Part shown: positions 55,464 to 63,540 of the stretch, one piece after another
How positions within the stretch are numbered: the stretch's first letter is position 1
Layout of the letters: each line of letters begins with the position of its first letter
NCBI GenBank assembly: GCA_963803295.1
Contig: CAWDMC010000010.1
Location: 186,001 to 250,000, forward strand
Direction: 5' to 3'
From: CAWDMC01 sp963803295
GTDB taxonomy: Bacteria; Acidobacteriota; Terriglobia; UBA7540
DNA length: 64,000 nucleotides
Notes under the pieces: generated by a model
Seen by the model: only the letters and a program-made list of their open reading frames with translations
Told to the model about the DNA's origin: nothing
Database searches by the model: none
Made by a program: the position numbers and the translations under genes

Positions 55464-55508
55464 ATTAGACCACTCGACGTGAAGGGTTGCAAGTAGGTAT
55501 TACTTACT
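55464..55508 (-). promoter_or_regulatory. norB promoter with a palindromic operator
   Basis: On the minus strand: TTGCAA (55487-55492), 17 bases, then TCTAAT (55464-55469), a good sigma-70 promoter. An inverted repeat, AGTAGGTA-T-TACTTACT with one mismatched pair (55492-55508), abuts the -35 box, centred about -43 from the predicted start. That is the position of class II activator sites. It does not match the classic NNR/FNR, NsrR or HcpR boxes closely. Confidence 0.55.
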
Positions 55509-55599
55509 GTTTACCCTCTCACTGACGCAGTCTGCGGCAGTCGAAACCTCTAACCAATCGCTTGAGTTCTTCCCCAACGGGCCGGGCTGTTGGGAAGGA

Positions 55600-55857
55600 T
55601 TGCCGCCAATGCACTACGCAACGCACTCGGTGAGCCCTTGTCTGGCGCTGGTGAACGCGGAGGCGGAGTACGTTGCTTGCTTCGCCGCGGCGTTCGATCC
55701 CACGGGTGCCAACCTGCTCTATTCCACTCTCTTCGGCGGCTTGGATTTCGATTGCAGTAATGGCTGTAACGGTACCTACGCCACCGGGATCGCGGTGGAT
55801 GCCAACGGCTATTTCTATCTGACCCGTGAAACTTCGGCCGCCAAGCTAATGTGACTC
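55600..55857 (+). pseudogene. Fragment of an SBBP/beta-propeller repeat protein
   Basis: The frame reads AFDPTGANLLYSTLFGGLD and GTYATGIAVDANGYFYLT, the signature of SBBP-type beta-propeller repeats in large secreted proteins. Only one repeat remains, with no signal peptide or continuation, so this is a gene remnant. Confidence 0.65.
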
Positions 55858-56290
55858 ACGGCGCGCACCCGCGCTTACGGCGCCGACGGCGTCGGACCTC
55901 ATTTGACCTCTCCGCGGCCGTTCGATATACTTGCGTCCGCCGATTAAGCGTGATCAGCGCTACGCGGATCGCGCTTCTTCGGTTGAAGGTTGGCCGATGA
56001 CGATTCCAGTAATGCCGAGCGGCTCTCGCAGGTTCCGATCTTACGGCTAGTTTGTTCAGCGAAGATTCAGGTGGCGCGCGGGCCGTCCAAGTCTCAGGAC
56101 TCTGCCATTCGACCGCACGACCTCAGACACGAGGCAAGCCATGCCGGTCGGTTCCAATCAATCGAAAACTTACGAGATGAGGGCGGAACTTGAACAGACA
56201 GGCGCGAGATAACTCGGAGCCCCCTTGCTGCGTCGGCTACGACAGGCTGAGATTGGGCTCTGCTGGAAGAACAGTCGTCAGGAGGGTGGT
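55855..56290. other. Intergenic region upstream of the TPR gene
   Basis: About 435 bases. It contains the 55903-55931 promoter, described separately, and no supported gene. An AGGAGGG ribosome site ends it. Confidence 0.45.
55903..55931 (+). promoter_or_regulatory. Sigma-70 promoter, near-twin of the glcD promoter
   Basis: TTGACC (55903-55908), 17 bases, TATACT (55926-55931). The flanks TTTGACCTC and CGATATACT are shared with the glcD promoter at 58945-58973. It may drive the TPR gene at 56291 with a long leader, or be a leftover from a duplicated or lost gene. Confidence 0.6.
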
Positions 56291-58228
56291 ATGTGGGAAT
56301 CAGATCATATGCACGCATCAATCAACCGGTTCGGGGGCGTTGCCCTGACAGTGCTATTCGTTGCAATTCTGCTTCCCGCGGTTTCGCGCGCGCAGCTAAT
56401 CGATCTGGGCGCAAACCTGAGTGATTTGCAGCACACCACCAGGCTCGACAGGGTGTGGATTGTTTTCGGACGTGTGACTACGCTCGCTGGCGACGGCGTT
56501 CTTGGGGCCAAGGTCAAGGTGGACATCGGAGCCGGAAAGCCCGAGGTGCTCGAAACCAATGCCAAAGGCGAATTCAAGGTGGAGTATCCACTGGGAGTAA
56601 ACCAATTCGATACGCTTCATACAAAGATTGAAGCCAGCAAAGACGGCTACTTCACCGCGCACGAGAGTGAAGATCTCACTTCCAAGGGCGGAGTGACAAG
56701 GGAAGTCATCGTTGTCCTCCGGGAAGAATCCGAGAATTTTGAGCTCCTGACGCCACAGATTCTGGTTGCCAGCCTGGAGAACCACTTTCGCTCACGGGAC
56801 ACCCTTGCTACGGTTCCTGAATCCGCCCGCAAGTCCTTCGAGCGAGCCACGATCGAACTCTTCGAGGAAGGCTCTCCCGTTGACGCTGTGTCCGCGCTGA
56901 GGAAGTCGGTGAACAGAACGCCTGACTGCATCAACTGCCGTCTGCTTCTCTGCCTGGCGAACCTGGCGGCGAACAGCATTGTTGGCGCCGACCGCGAGCA
57001 GGTGGAGGTTGACAAGCTCACCAGTTCGGGGAAAGCGCCCCGCGAGCGAGCTAAGCTGCTCTACCTCGCTGGTGTCGTGGCAACCTGGCGTCACGAAAAC
57101 AAGATAGCAGTGGGGTTCCTCCAGAAAGCGCTGGAACTCGCTCCTTCGGACCCGAGCGCACTGCAGGAACTGGGACGTGCGCTCCTTCTGCAGAACAACT
57201 GGGAAGCCGCTGATGAATACCTGGAAAAGGCGATCCATGCTGGGGCATCGGTGGACGCTCACTTGCTCAGAGCGCGCGCTCTTCTGGAAGAGGGAGATGC
57301 GGACAGCGCTGATGCTGAAATGCAGGCTTACCTCGGCAAAAGACCAGTGCGTGCGCTGCCGTTGACGGCTCGCTTAACTTACCTGGACCTGCAACAACGC
57401 CTGGAAGTCAAATCCCTGGGCAAGGTGAAATCTGTGGTGAACGAGTCTGTGGCCGAATTGACGAAGGCCATGCCGGAACTCAAGGAGATGGAAGTTGCGG
57501 ACAAGCAGGGGGCGCTACCTCTCATCCTTCAGAAGATCGGAGAAAACGTTCAGGCTTTCTTTCGGGACTTCCCTAATACCATATCGGAAGAAGATACCTT
57601 GATGGAGGACCTTCGCGCAAATGGAAAGGTAAAAGGATCCGTCAAGGAAAAGGCCAACTATCTGCTTCTGGCAAGAACTGAAAAATGGGGAGTGGGCCTT
57701 ACCGAGTACCGGGCCGACCCTACGAAGAACGATGGTCTGGCAATGGAGTCTCGCATCGGGTCAATGCGCACCAAAGGCTTTGCTTCCGCCTCCGTCGTTT
57801 TTCATCCGAGTTGCCAGAGTTATGCGAGTTTCCGGTACTTGGGCCGCCAGCGGATCGACGGGCGGGACTTGCTGGTCATCGCCTTCGCCCAGCAACCGGA
57901 GAAGGCAAAGATGGTCGGACGATTTGTCGTGAACGGAGTCTCCGAGCCAGCGCTCGTCCAGGGCGTCGCGTGGGCCGATGCTCAGGATTACCACATTGTA
58001 CGCATGCGGACCGATCTCCTGAAGCCCTTGCCTCGAGTCCGCTTGGTTCGACAGACGACCGAGATTAGCTACGGCGAGGTCCACTTCAAAGATATGGCGG
58101 CGGGAGTGTGGCTGCCGCAAGAGGTCACTGTTACCGTTCAATGGAAGGGCAGGACATTCAGGAATTCCCACCACTATTCGGATTTCAAGCTATTCAACGT
58201 TGGAACCGAGGAAAAGCGAAAGGGATAA
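56291..58228 (+). CDS. Exported TPR protein with carboxypeptidase-regulatory-like domain
   Basis: A 645-residue protein, with an AGGAGGG ribosome site five bases before the ATG. It has a signal peptide (about residues 10-35, ending VSRAQL), a CNA-B/carboxypeptidase-regulatory-like beta domain (about 50-130: VFGRVTTLAGDGVLGAKVKV), then TPRs from about 240 to 330 (LLYLAGVVATWRHENKIAVG, LQELGRALLLQNNWEAADEY). The C-terminal domain (about 440-640) resembles the LolA-like beta folds of other exported proteins in this window. The role is unknown. Confidence 0.78.
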   Translation: MWESDHMHASINRFGGVALTVLFVAILLPAVSRAQLIDLGANLSDLQHTTRLDRVWIVFGRVTTLAGDGVLGAKVKVDIGAGKPEVLETNAKGEFKVEYPLGVNQFDTLHTKIEASKDGYFTAHESEDLTSKGGVTREVIVVLREESENFELLTPQILVASLENHFRSRDTLATVPESARKSFERATIELFEEGSPVDAVSALRKSVNRTPDCINCRLLLCLANLAANSIVGADREQVEVDKLTSSGKAPRERAKLLYLAGVVATWRHENKIAVGFLQKALELAPSDPSALQELGRALLLQNNWEAADEYLEKAIHAGASVDAHLLRARALLEEGDADSADAEMQAYLGKRPVRALPLTARLTYLDLQQRLEVKSLGKVKSVVNESVAELTKAMPELKEMEVADKQGALPLILQKIGENVQAFFRDFPNTISEEDTLMEDLRANGKVKGSVKEKANYLLLARTEKWGVGLTEYRADPTKNDGLAMESRIGSMRTKGFASASVVFHPSCQSYASFRYLGRQRIDGRDLLVIAFAQQPEKAKMVGRFVVNGVSEPALVQGVAWADAQDYHIVRMRTDLLKPLPRVRLVRQTTEISYGEVHFKDMAAGVWLPQEVTVTVQWKGRTFRNSHHYSDFKLFNVGTEEKRKG

Positions 58229-58740
58229 GAGCGAGGTTTTCAAGTGGTGTCATCCTGAGCGCAGCGGATCCGCATTGCGCTAAGGAAACTCAGAGCAAGG
58301 TCCTTCGCTGTGCTTGATGACATCTCCCGCAGGTGTTCTCCGCAGCCTGTCGGGTTAGAACCTGCCCTGAGCGGAGCGAAGGGGCGGCACGAGCCGGGCT
58401 GAAAACCCAGTGCTACAGAAATGCGCGAAAACTCTCGCTTTGAGGAACATGCCGGACCTATAGCATACGAAATTGCTTTCTTTGGGTCCTGCCTACGTCT
58501 CTCGATTTGCGAATGTACGAAGAGCCTCACGGTGTTGCAAAATGCAACAGTTTTCTGTCTTCTTGTATCTCAAATCGGTATTTCATGCCTGTAAATCACT
58601 CAAAAAACGACAACTAAAAAATACAGTCTCATTTATCTCATCTGTCTCAACTGTCTCATCACGGCCTGCTATAGTTTTAGGGTGGTAGAGCAAACCTGGG
58701 TGATCCCTGGCCGCCTAAAAGTGAAGTTGCAAGGAAAGAC

Positions 58741-58772
58741 AGAACGGACCCACGATGTGATTGAAGACAAAG
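58741..58772 (+). repeat. Imperfect direct repeat, copy 1
   Basis: The core GAACGGACCCACGAT, then GTGATTGAAGACAAA, recurs with about 25 of 32 bases matching at 58880-58911. It lies upstream of the glcD promoter. Confidence 0.45.
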
Positions 58773-58879
58773 CACTGGATTCGGAAGACGGCCGCTTAAG
58801 CCACGAAATACCTGATTTTATGGAGACAACGACGGAGGATTCGCCGGGAGCGAGCCCGTGGGTATCCATAAGAAGGAAG

Positions 58880-58911
58880 AAAACGGACCGACGATATTAT
58901 TGAAAACAAAA
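58880..58911 (+). repeat. Imperfect direct repeat, copy 2
   Basis: Partner of 58741-58772 (AAACGGACCGACGAT, then ATTATTGAAAACAAA). It ends about 33 bases before the glcD -35 box. The two could be tandem regulator sites or a dispersed repeat. Confidence 0.45.
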
Positions 58912-58944
58912 GGCCGCAGCCGGACCGGTGCGATCGAAGGACGT

Positions 58945-58973
58945 TTGACCTCCTCCTGCCGCTCCGATATACT
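58945..58973 (+). promoter_or_regulatory. Sigma-70 promoter of the glc operon
   Basis: TTGACC (58945-58950), a 17-base spacer and TATACT (58968-58973). Transcription should start at about 58980, giving a leader of only five or six bases before the glcD ATG, so the message is nearly leaderless. Confidence 0.75.
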
Positions 58974-58985
58974 CGGCTCATCCAG

Positions 58986-60404
58986 ATGAAACCCCCTCCC
59001 TTGGTTCGCGAATTGACCCGACTGCTTGGTCCCGATGCCGTCCTGTGGCGTCCCGAGGACCTCATGCTCTATGAGTATGACGCGCTCTCGTCGTTGCGCC
59101 AGCCCGACATCGTCGTGTTTCCACTCAACACAGAGCAGGTTGTCGATGTGATAAAGCTCGCCGCGGCGAAGAAGATCCCGATAATAGCGCGGGGAGCCGG
59201 GACGGGACTAAGCGGAGGCGCTGCTGTTACCGAGGGGGGCATCGTGTTGTCGCTGGCGCGCATGAAGAAGATTCTGGAAATCGACATCGAGAATCAGCGG
59301 GCGCGGGTTCAACCGGGTGTCGTGAACCTCGATCTCTCGATGGCCGTGGCCGACCAGGGGTACTATTTTGCGCCAGATCCTTCCAGTCAGAAGGCCTGCA
59401 CTTTGGGTGGAAACGTTGCGGAAAATTCTGGCGGACCGCACACCCTGGCTTATGGCGTGACCACCAACCACGTTTTGGGTCTGGAAGTGGTGCTGCCCGA
59501 CGGCAAAGTGATTCACAGCGGCGCCCGCTACTGGGATCGCCCTGGCTACGATCTTACCGGACTGATCGTCGGTTCCGAGGGCACGATGGGCATCGTCACT
59601 GAAGTGACCGTCCGGCTGGTGCGGAAGCCGGAGGCCGTGAAGACGCTGCTGGCTGTTTACGACACCATCCATAGTGCAACGCAGACCGTGTCTGCCATTA
59701 CCGCGCGAGGCATCACCCCGGCGGCGCTCGAGATGATGGACGGCTTCACGTTGCGCGCGGTGGAAGCGGCCACGCATGCGGGTTATCCCATGGATTCGGC
59801 CGCGGTGCTGCTAATCGAGGTGGAAGGTCTCCGTCAGGCGGTGGACGAGCAGGCTGTGGCCATTGAAGCGGTTTGCCGCGAATGCCAGGCTCGCGAAGTA
59901 CGCCTGGCCCGCAGCAACGAAGAGCGTGATCTGCTGTGGAAAGGCCGCAAGAACGCGTTCGGGGCGCTGGGACGTATCAGCCCCCGGTTCTACGTCCAGG
60001 ACGGCGTGATTCCACGCACCCGCCTGCCCGAGACCCTGGACTTTATCTATGAGGTCGGGCGCAAGTACAACCTGAAAGTCGGCAACATCTTCCACGCCGG
60101 CGACGGCAACCTGCATCCACTGCTGATGTATGACGATCGCGATCCCCAGGAATCCAAAAACGTGGTCAAGGCGGCTAAGGAGATTATCGCTAAATGCGTC
60201 GAGCTGGGTGGATCCATCACCGGTGAGCACGGCGTGGGCGTGGAAAAAAACGAACTGATGCCGCTACTTTTTTCGAGCGATGATTTGAACATGATGCAGC
60301 GCCTGAAGGACCTTTTTAATCCCTCGGGTCTTTTCAATCCAGGGAAACTGCTACCGACCGGCAAAATGTGCGGCGAATTGCGGGTACAAGTGAGCCGTGG
60401 CTAA
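58986..60404 (+). CDS. glcD: Glycolate oxidase-type FAD-linked subunit
   Basis: A 472-residue FAD-binding oxidase oxidising glycolate or D-lactate-type 2-hydroxyacids. The FAD-binding PCMH domain is seen in IARGAGTGLSGGAAVTEGG and LGGNVAENSGGPHTLAYGV. The C-terminal FAD-linked oxidase domain carries NIFHAGDGNLHPLLMYD and GGSITGEHGVGVEKNEL. It lies first in a glcD-glcE-glcF run. Which 2-hydroxyacid is used cannot be told from sequence. Confidence 0.93.
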   Translation: MKPPPLVRELTRLLGPDAVLWRPEDLMLYEYDALSSLRQPDIVVFPLNTEQVVDVIKLAAAKKIPIIARGAGTGLSGGAAVTEGGIVLSLARMKKILEIDIENQRARVQPGVVNLDLSMAVADQGYYFAPDPSSQKACTLGGNVAENSGGPHTLAYGVTTNHVLGLEVVLPDGKVIHSGARYWDRPGYDLTGLIVGSEGTMGIVTEVTVRLVRKPEAVKTLLAVYDTIHSATQTVSAITARGITPAALEMMDGFTLRAVEAATHAGYPMDSAAVLLIEVEGLRQAVDEQAVAIEAVCRECQAREVRLARSNEERDLLWKGRKNAFGALGRISPRFYVQDGVIPRTRLPETLDFIYEVGRKYNLKVGNIFHAGDGNLHPLLMYDDRDPQESKNVVKAAKEIIAKCVELGGSITGEHGVGVEKNELMPLLFSSDDLNMMQRLKDLFNPSGLFNPGKLLPTGKMCGELRVQVSRG

Positions 60405-60424
60405 GTGGAACCCTCGACGTGAAT

Positions 60425-61816
60425 ATGGCACAATCCCCGAGCACCGCTAGAGCCGAGGCAGCAGCGAATGCCGAAAAGCGCACAGATCTCTCGCAACTTG
60501 GCAGTATCGTCGGTCGCGACCGCGTCACAACCGATGAGACTGCGTGTGCGGCGCTGGCGATTGACGGTAGGATCCCGAAGTGCGTCGTTTATCCGGGTTC
60601 GGCGGGCGAAGTCGCCGCCATTCTCAAGGCTGCCGTCGAGTACGATCTCGCCGTTGTGCCCTGCCGCAATGCCACCAAACTAGGCGTCGGCAACCCGCCG
60701 CGGCGCTATGACGTCGCCCTCTCGCTCAAGGAGATGAACCGGGTATGGCGATATGAACCCGCTGATCTCACCATTAACGTCGAGCCAGGAATGAAACTCG
60801 GCGACTTTGAGCGTTTTGTAGCGCGTGATCGGCTTTGCCTGCCGCTCGATCCGGCCGGCGGGGCCAAGGCCAGTATCGGCGGAATCCTGGCTACGAACGC
60901 GAGCGGCCCACTGCGGCTGGCCTATGGCGCTCCGCGCGACATGACGCTGGGCCTGAAGGTCGCTACCACCGAAGGTAAGCTGATTCAAGCGGGTGGTCAC
61001 GTGGTCAAGAACGTGGCTGGCTACGATCTCACCAGGCTTCTGATCGGCTCCTACGGGACACTAGGGGTGATCGTCGAAGCCTCGTTCAAGCTCTATCCTC
61101 TGCCCGAATCGCGTCAAACTTTCATCCTCCGAGTGGCCGATTTCGATCGAGCGAGAGATCTCCGCCGACGCATTCTTGAATCACCCCTTGAGCCCCAGAG
61201 ACTGGTGCTGATCTCGCCGGGTGGACTGACGGTCGAAGCGGCTCTCGAACCCTTCCTCTCTACGGGTTGCGTCGCGACGCTCGCGATCGAAATGGCGGGA
61301 TCCTCTCGCGTGTTGGCGAGGTGTCGCGAAACACTGGCCAGCGTTTGCGGAAGCGCTGGCACTGAGGTGGAGACCTTGACGGATGAGATGGCCGAAGCCG
61401 GCTGGGCCCGAGTCTCGGATTCACGCTCCTGGCTGGCGACGGCAGGCGAACGGCTAGGGCTCAAAGCCCTGTTGCCACTCGCCGCGACCGAAGCGTTCAC
61501 GGCCAAGGCGCAGGAACAGTCGGATGCCGACGGCCTCAAGCTGATGGCCGCGATTCACATCGGGGTGGGCACGGTCCACCTTGCGGGTCCGGTGGAAGTT
61601 CCTACGGCGGGTCTGCATTTGGCACTCGAGAGGCTGCGTGCTTTCGCGACTGATCTGGGTGGGTCGTTGGTAATTGAGCAATGCCCGGCTGAGATCAAGG
61701 GTAAACTCGATGTGTGGGGCGCGACGGGTGATGATTTTGCGATGATGCGAAAGGTGAAGCAGGCCTGGGATCCCAATGGCATCCTATCGCCAGGTCGCTT
61801 CCTCGGCGGATTGTAG
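60425..61816 (+). CDS. glcE: Glycolate oxidase FAD-binding subunit
   Basis: A 463-residue second flavoprotein subunit. The FAD-binding domain is recognisable (VVPCRNATKLGVGNPPRRYD, LDPAGGAKASIGGILATNAS, GGHVVKNVAGYDLTRLLIGS), with the family ending (KVKQAWDPNGILSPGRF). It follows glcD by 20 bases; an upstream start at 60368 would overlap glcD. It should form a complex with GlcD and GlcF. Confidence 0.9.
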   Translation: MAQSPSTARAEAAANAEKRTDLSQLGSIVGRDRVTTDETACAALAIDGRIPKCVVYPGSAGEVAAILKAAVEYDLAVVPCRNATKLGVGNPPRRYDVALSLKEMNRVWRYEPADLTINVEPGMKLGDFERFVARDRLCLPLDPAGGAKASIGGILATNASGPLRLAYGAPRDMTLGLKVATTEGKLIQAGGHVVKNVAGYDLTRLLIGSYGTLGVIVEASFKLYPLPESRQTFILRVADFDRARDLRRRILESPLEPQRLVLISPGGLTVEAALEPFLSTGCVATLAIEMAGSSRVLARCRETLASVCGSAGTEVETLTDEMAEAGWARVSDSRSWLATAGERLGLKALLPLAATEAFTAKAQEQSDADGLKLMAAIHIGVGTVHLAGPVEVPTAGLHLALERLRAFATDLGGSLVIEQCPAEIKGKLDVWGATGDDFAMMRKVKQAWDPNGILSPGRFLGGL

Positions 61817-62110
61817 TTTTTTCGCGCACCAAGTAGCAGTTCTGTTATTCGGAACTGGACGCGTGTCACTCCCCTCACCCACCGCTGCGCGGTTCCCCCT
61901 CTCCCGCAAGCGGGCGAGGGCTGTAGTCAATTGACGATCGTTGTTGTAGCGCCGGTGTCCCCACCGGCGTTTTCGCGCTGAGATTCCAGGTCACGGTTGA
62001 CAGCCGGGCCTGACCTATGACAAAGCAAGCGGTTTAGCGATGTGGCAGGTGAACCAGAATGATCGTAAATCTCTTGCGCGATTACCTGGAGAACTTCAAG
62101 GCGACGCAAC
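61817..62110. other. Gap between glcE and glcF holding two palindromic elements
   Basis: About 295 bases. A hairpin CCCTCTCCCGCAAGCGGGCG is near 61897, and the 31-bp palindromic repeat is at 61945-61975. The gap may partly uncouple glcF from glcDE. No gene is supported. Confidence 0.5.
61945..61975 (+). repeat. 31-bp palindromic intergenic repeat, copy 2
   Basis: Exact inverse of the element at 30617-30647, over 31 bases, centred on CGCCGGTGTCCCCACCGGCG. It lies in the glcE-glcF gap. Confidence 0.85.
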
Positions 62111-63448
62111 TTGGCTCAGGAAACTGTTTTGACGTCAGAGAAAGTGGAACCCGTTAGCGCGGGTCCGGGCTATGGGCCGGGGGAGGCTCCAAGCTGGGAG
62201 TTCTACTCGCGGTGTATCCACTGTGGACTCTGCCTGAACGCCTGTCCGACTTATCGCGAGTTGAGCCTGGAGATGGACTCGCCCCGAGGGCGGATTTACC
62301 AGATGATCCAGGTAGATCGCGGTCGCCTGCCGATCGGTGAGAGCTTTGTCAAGCACATGGACCTGTGCCTCGACTGCCGGTCGTGTGAGACCGCTTGCCC
62401 CTCGGGAGTCGAATACGGCCGGTTGATCGAGTCCGCCCGCGGCCAGATCCAGGAAAATTACCGCCGCCCCTGGTTTGAACGCGCTTGGCGCGAAGTCATC
62501 TTCCGCCGACTATTGCCTCATCGCGGACGGCTGGAAGCTGTGGGGAAGCTGCTGCGGTTCTACCAGCGCTCGGGCCTGGAGAGATTGGGACTTACTGCTC
62601 TTCGACTTTTCCCCGGTAAAATGGCCAGCGTCGGCCGCCTGTCCCCCCGCATGGAGAAGCCCTTCTTCACTCACCGTCTTGGGACTGTGGTTCCCGCCGA
62701 GGGAATGAAGCGTTATCGTGTGGCTTTCTTCGCCGGCTGCATTGCCAATCTGGCGTTTGCGCGGCTGAACGATGCCACGGTCAGAGTGCTGGCACGGAAT
62801 GGCTGCGAGATAGTGATTCCAGGCGATCAAGGCTGCTGCGGCGCCTTGCACGTTCACGCAGGAATTCGGGATGTGGCTCGCAAATTGGCGAAGCAGAATC
62901 TGAAGGCTTTTCTGGTTGAGCCTTTCGATGCCATTATCACCAATGCCGCAGGATGCGGATCGGTGTTGAAGGAATATCCGTTGCTGTTTGAGAAAGAAGA
63001 CTCCGAGTTCCTTGACCGTGCCAAAGCCTTCAGCTCGCGTTTTCAGGATGTGACCGAATTCCTGGCGTCAATCGATCTGAATCGCAGCCTGCGCGAGATC
63101 AAGGCGCGCGCCACCTATCAGGATCCGTGCCACCTCGGGCACGCGCAGCGCATCCGCAAAGCGCCACGCGCGCTGATCGCCGCTATTCCCGGACTCCAGT
63201 TCGTCGAACTCAAAGAAACCGATATCTGCTGTGGCAGCGCCGGCATCTACAATGTGGCGCACAACGAAATGGCCGAACGTTTGCTCGCCAACAAAATGAA
63301 GCGGATCGACGAAACCGGCGCTGACTTGGTGCTCACGGCCAATCCAGGATGCCTGCTGCAGCTCAGGGCTGGAGTTGCGGGATCGAAGCGGCCGGATCGC
63401 CGTGTGATGCACATTGTCGAGCTGCTGGATGAAGCGTACACATCCTGA
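62111..63448 (+). CDS. glcF: Glycolate oxidase iron-sulfur subunit
   Basis: A 445-residue electron-transfer subunit passing electrons from the flavoprotein subunits to the respiratory chain. Two [4Fe-4S] motifs lie near the N-terminus: CIHCGLCLNACP (about 35-46) and CLDCRSCETACP (about 87-98). Two CCG-type cysteine domains follow (AFFAGCIANLAF to QGCCGALHVH, and DPCHLGHAQRI to DICCGSAGIY). The start is TTG at 62111. Confidence 0.92.
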   Translation: MAQETVLTSEKVEPVSAGPGYGPGEAPSWEFYSRCIHCGLCLNACPTYRELSLEMDSPRGRIYQMIQVDRGRLPIGESFVKHMDLCLDCRSCETACPSGVEYGRLIESARGQIQENYRRPWFERAWREVIFRRLLPHRGRLEAVGKLLRFYQRSGLERLGLTALRLFPGKMASVGRLSPRMEKPFFTHRLGTVVPAEGMKRYRVAFFAGCIANLAFARLNDATVRVLARNGCEIVIPGDQGCCGALHVHAGIRDVARKLAKQNLKAFLVEPFDAIITNAAGCGSVLKEYPLLFEKEDSEFLDRAKAFSSRFQDVTEFLASIDLNRSLREIKARATYQDPCHLGHAQRIRKAPRALIAAIPGLQFVELKETDICCGSAGIYNVAHNEMAERLLANKMKRIDETGADLVLTANPGCLLQLRAGVAGSKRPDRRVMHIVELLDEAYTS

Positions 63449-63450
63449 TG

Positions 63451-63509
63451 GTGTAGGGGTACGGCTTGCCGTACCCTTCCGCAGGGTAGGGCAAGCCCTA
63501 CCCCTACAC
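63451..63509. repeat. Two-arm palindromic element upstream of acs
   Basis: The ends GTGTAGGGG and CCCCTACAC pair perfectly. Inside lie two smaller hairpins, GGGTACGGCTTGCCGTACCC and GGGTAGGGCAAGCCCTACCC. It resembles a BIME-like pair of REP elements and may also terminate the glc message. Confidence 0.8.
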
Positions 63510-63540
63510 GATGGTCAAGTCTTAGGGAGGGGTTGAACCG

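Larger units (their letters stand above)
58229..58985. other. Long intergenic region with repeats and AT-rich stretch
   Basis: About 755 bases. It holds an AT-rich, TCTCA-rich stretch (about 58590-58660), a pair of imperfect direct repeats (58741-58772 and 58880-58911), and the glcD promoter at its end. A short frame at 58682-58903 is not convincing as a gene. Confidence 0.55.

Noticed and set aside
58682..58903. Short open frame between the TPR gene and glcD
   Set aside because: Overlaps the direct repeats, lacks a ribosome site and any known domain.
62059..62155. Small frame before glcF (MIVNLLRDYLENFKATQL) as a leader peptide
   Set aside because: Overlaps the glcF start but has no regulatory features I can support.
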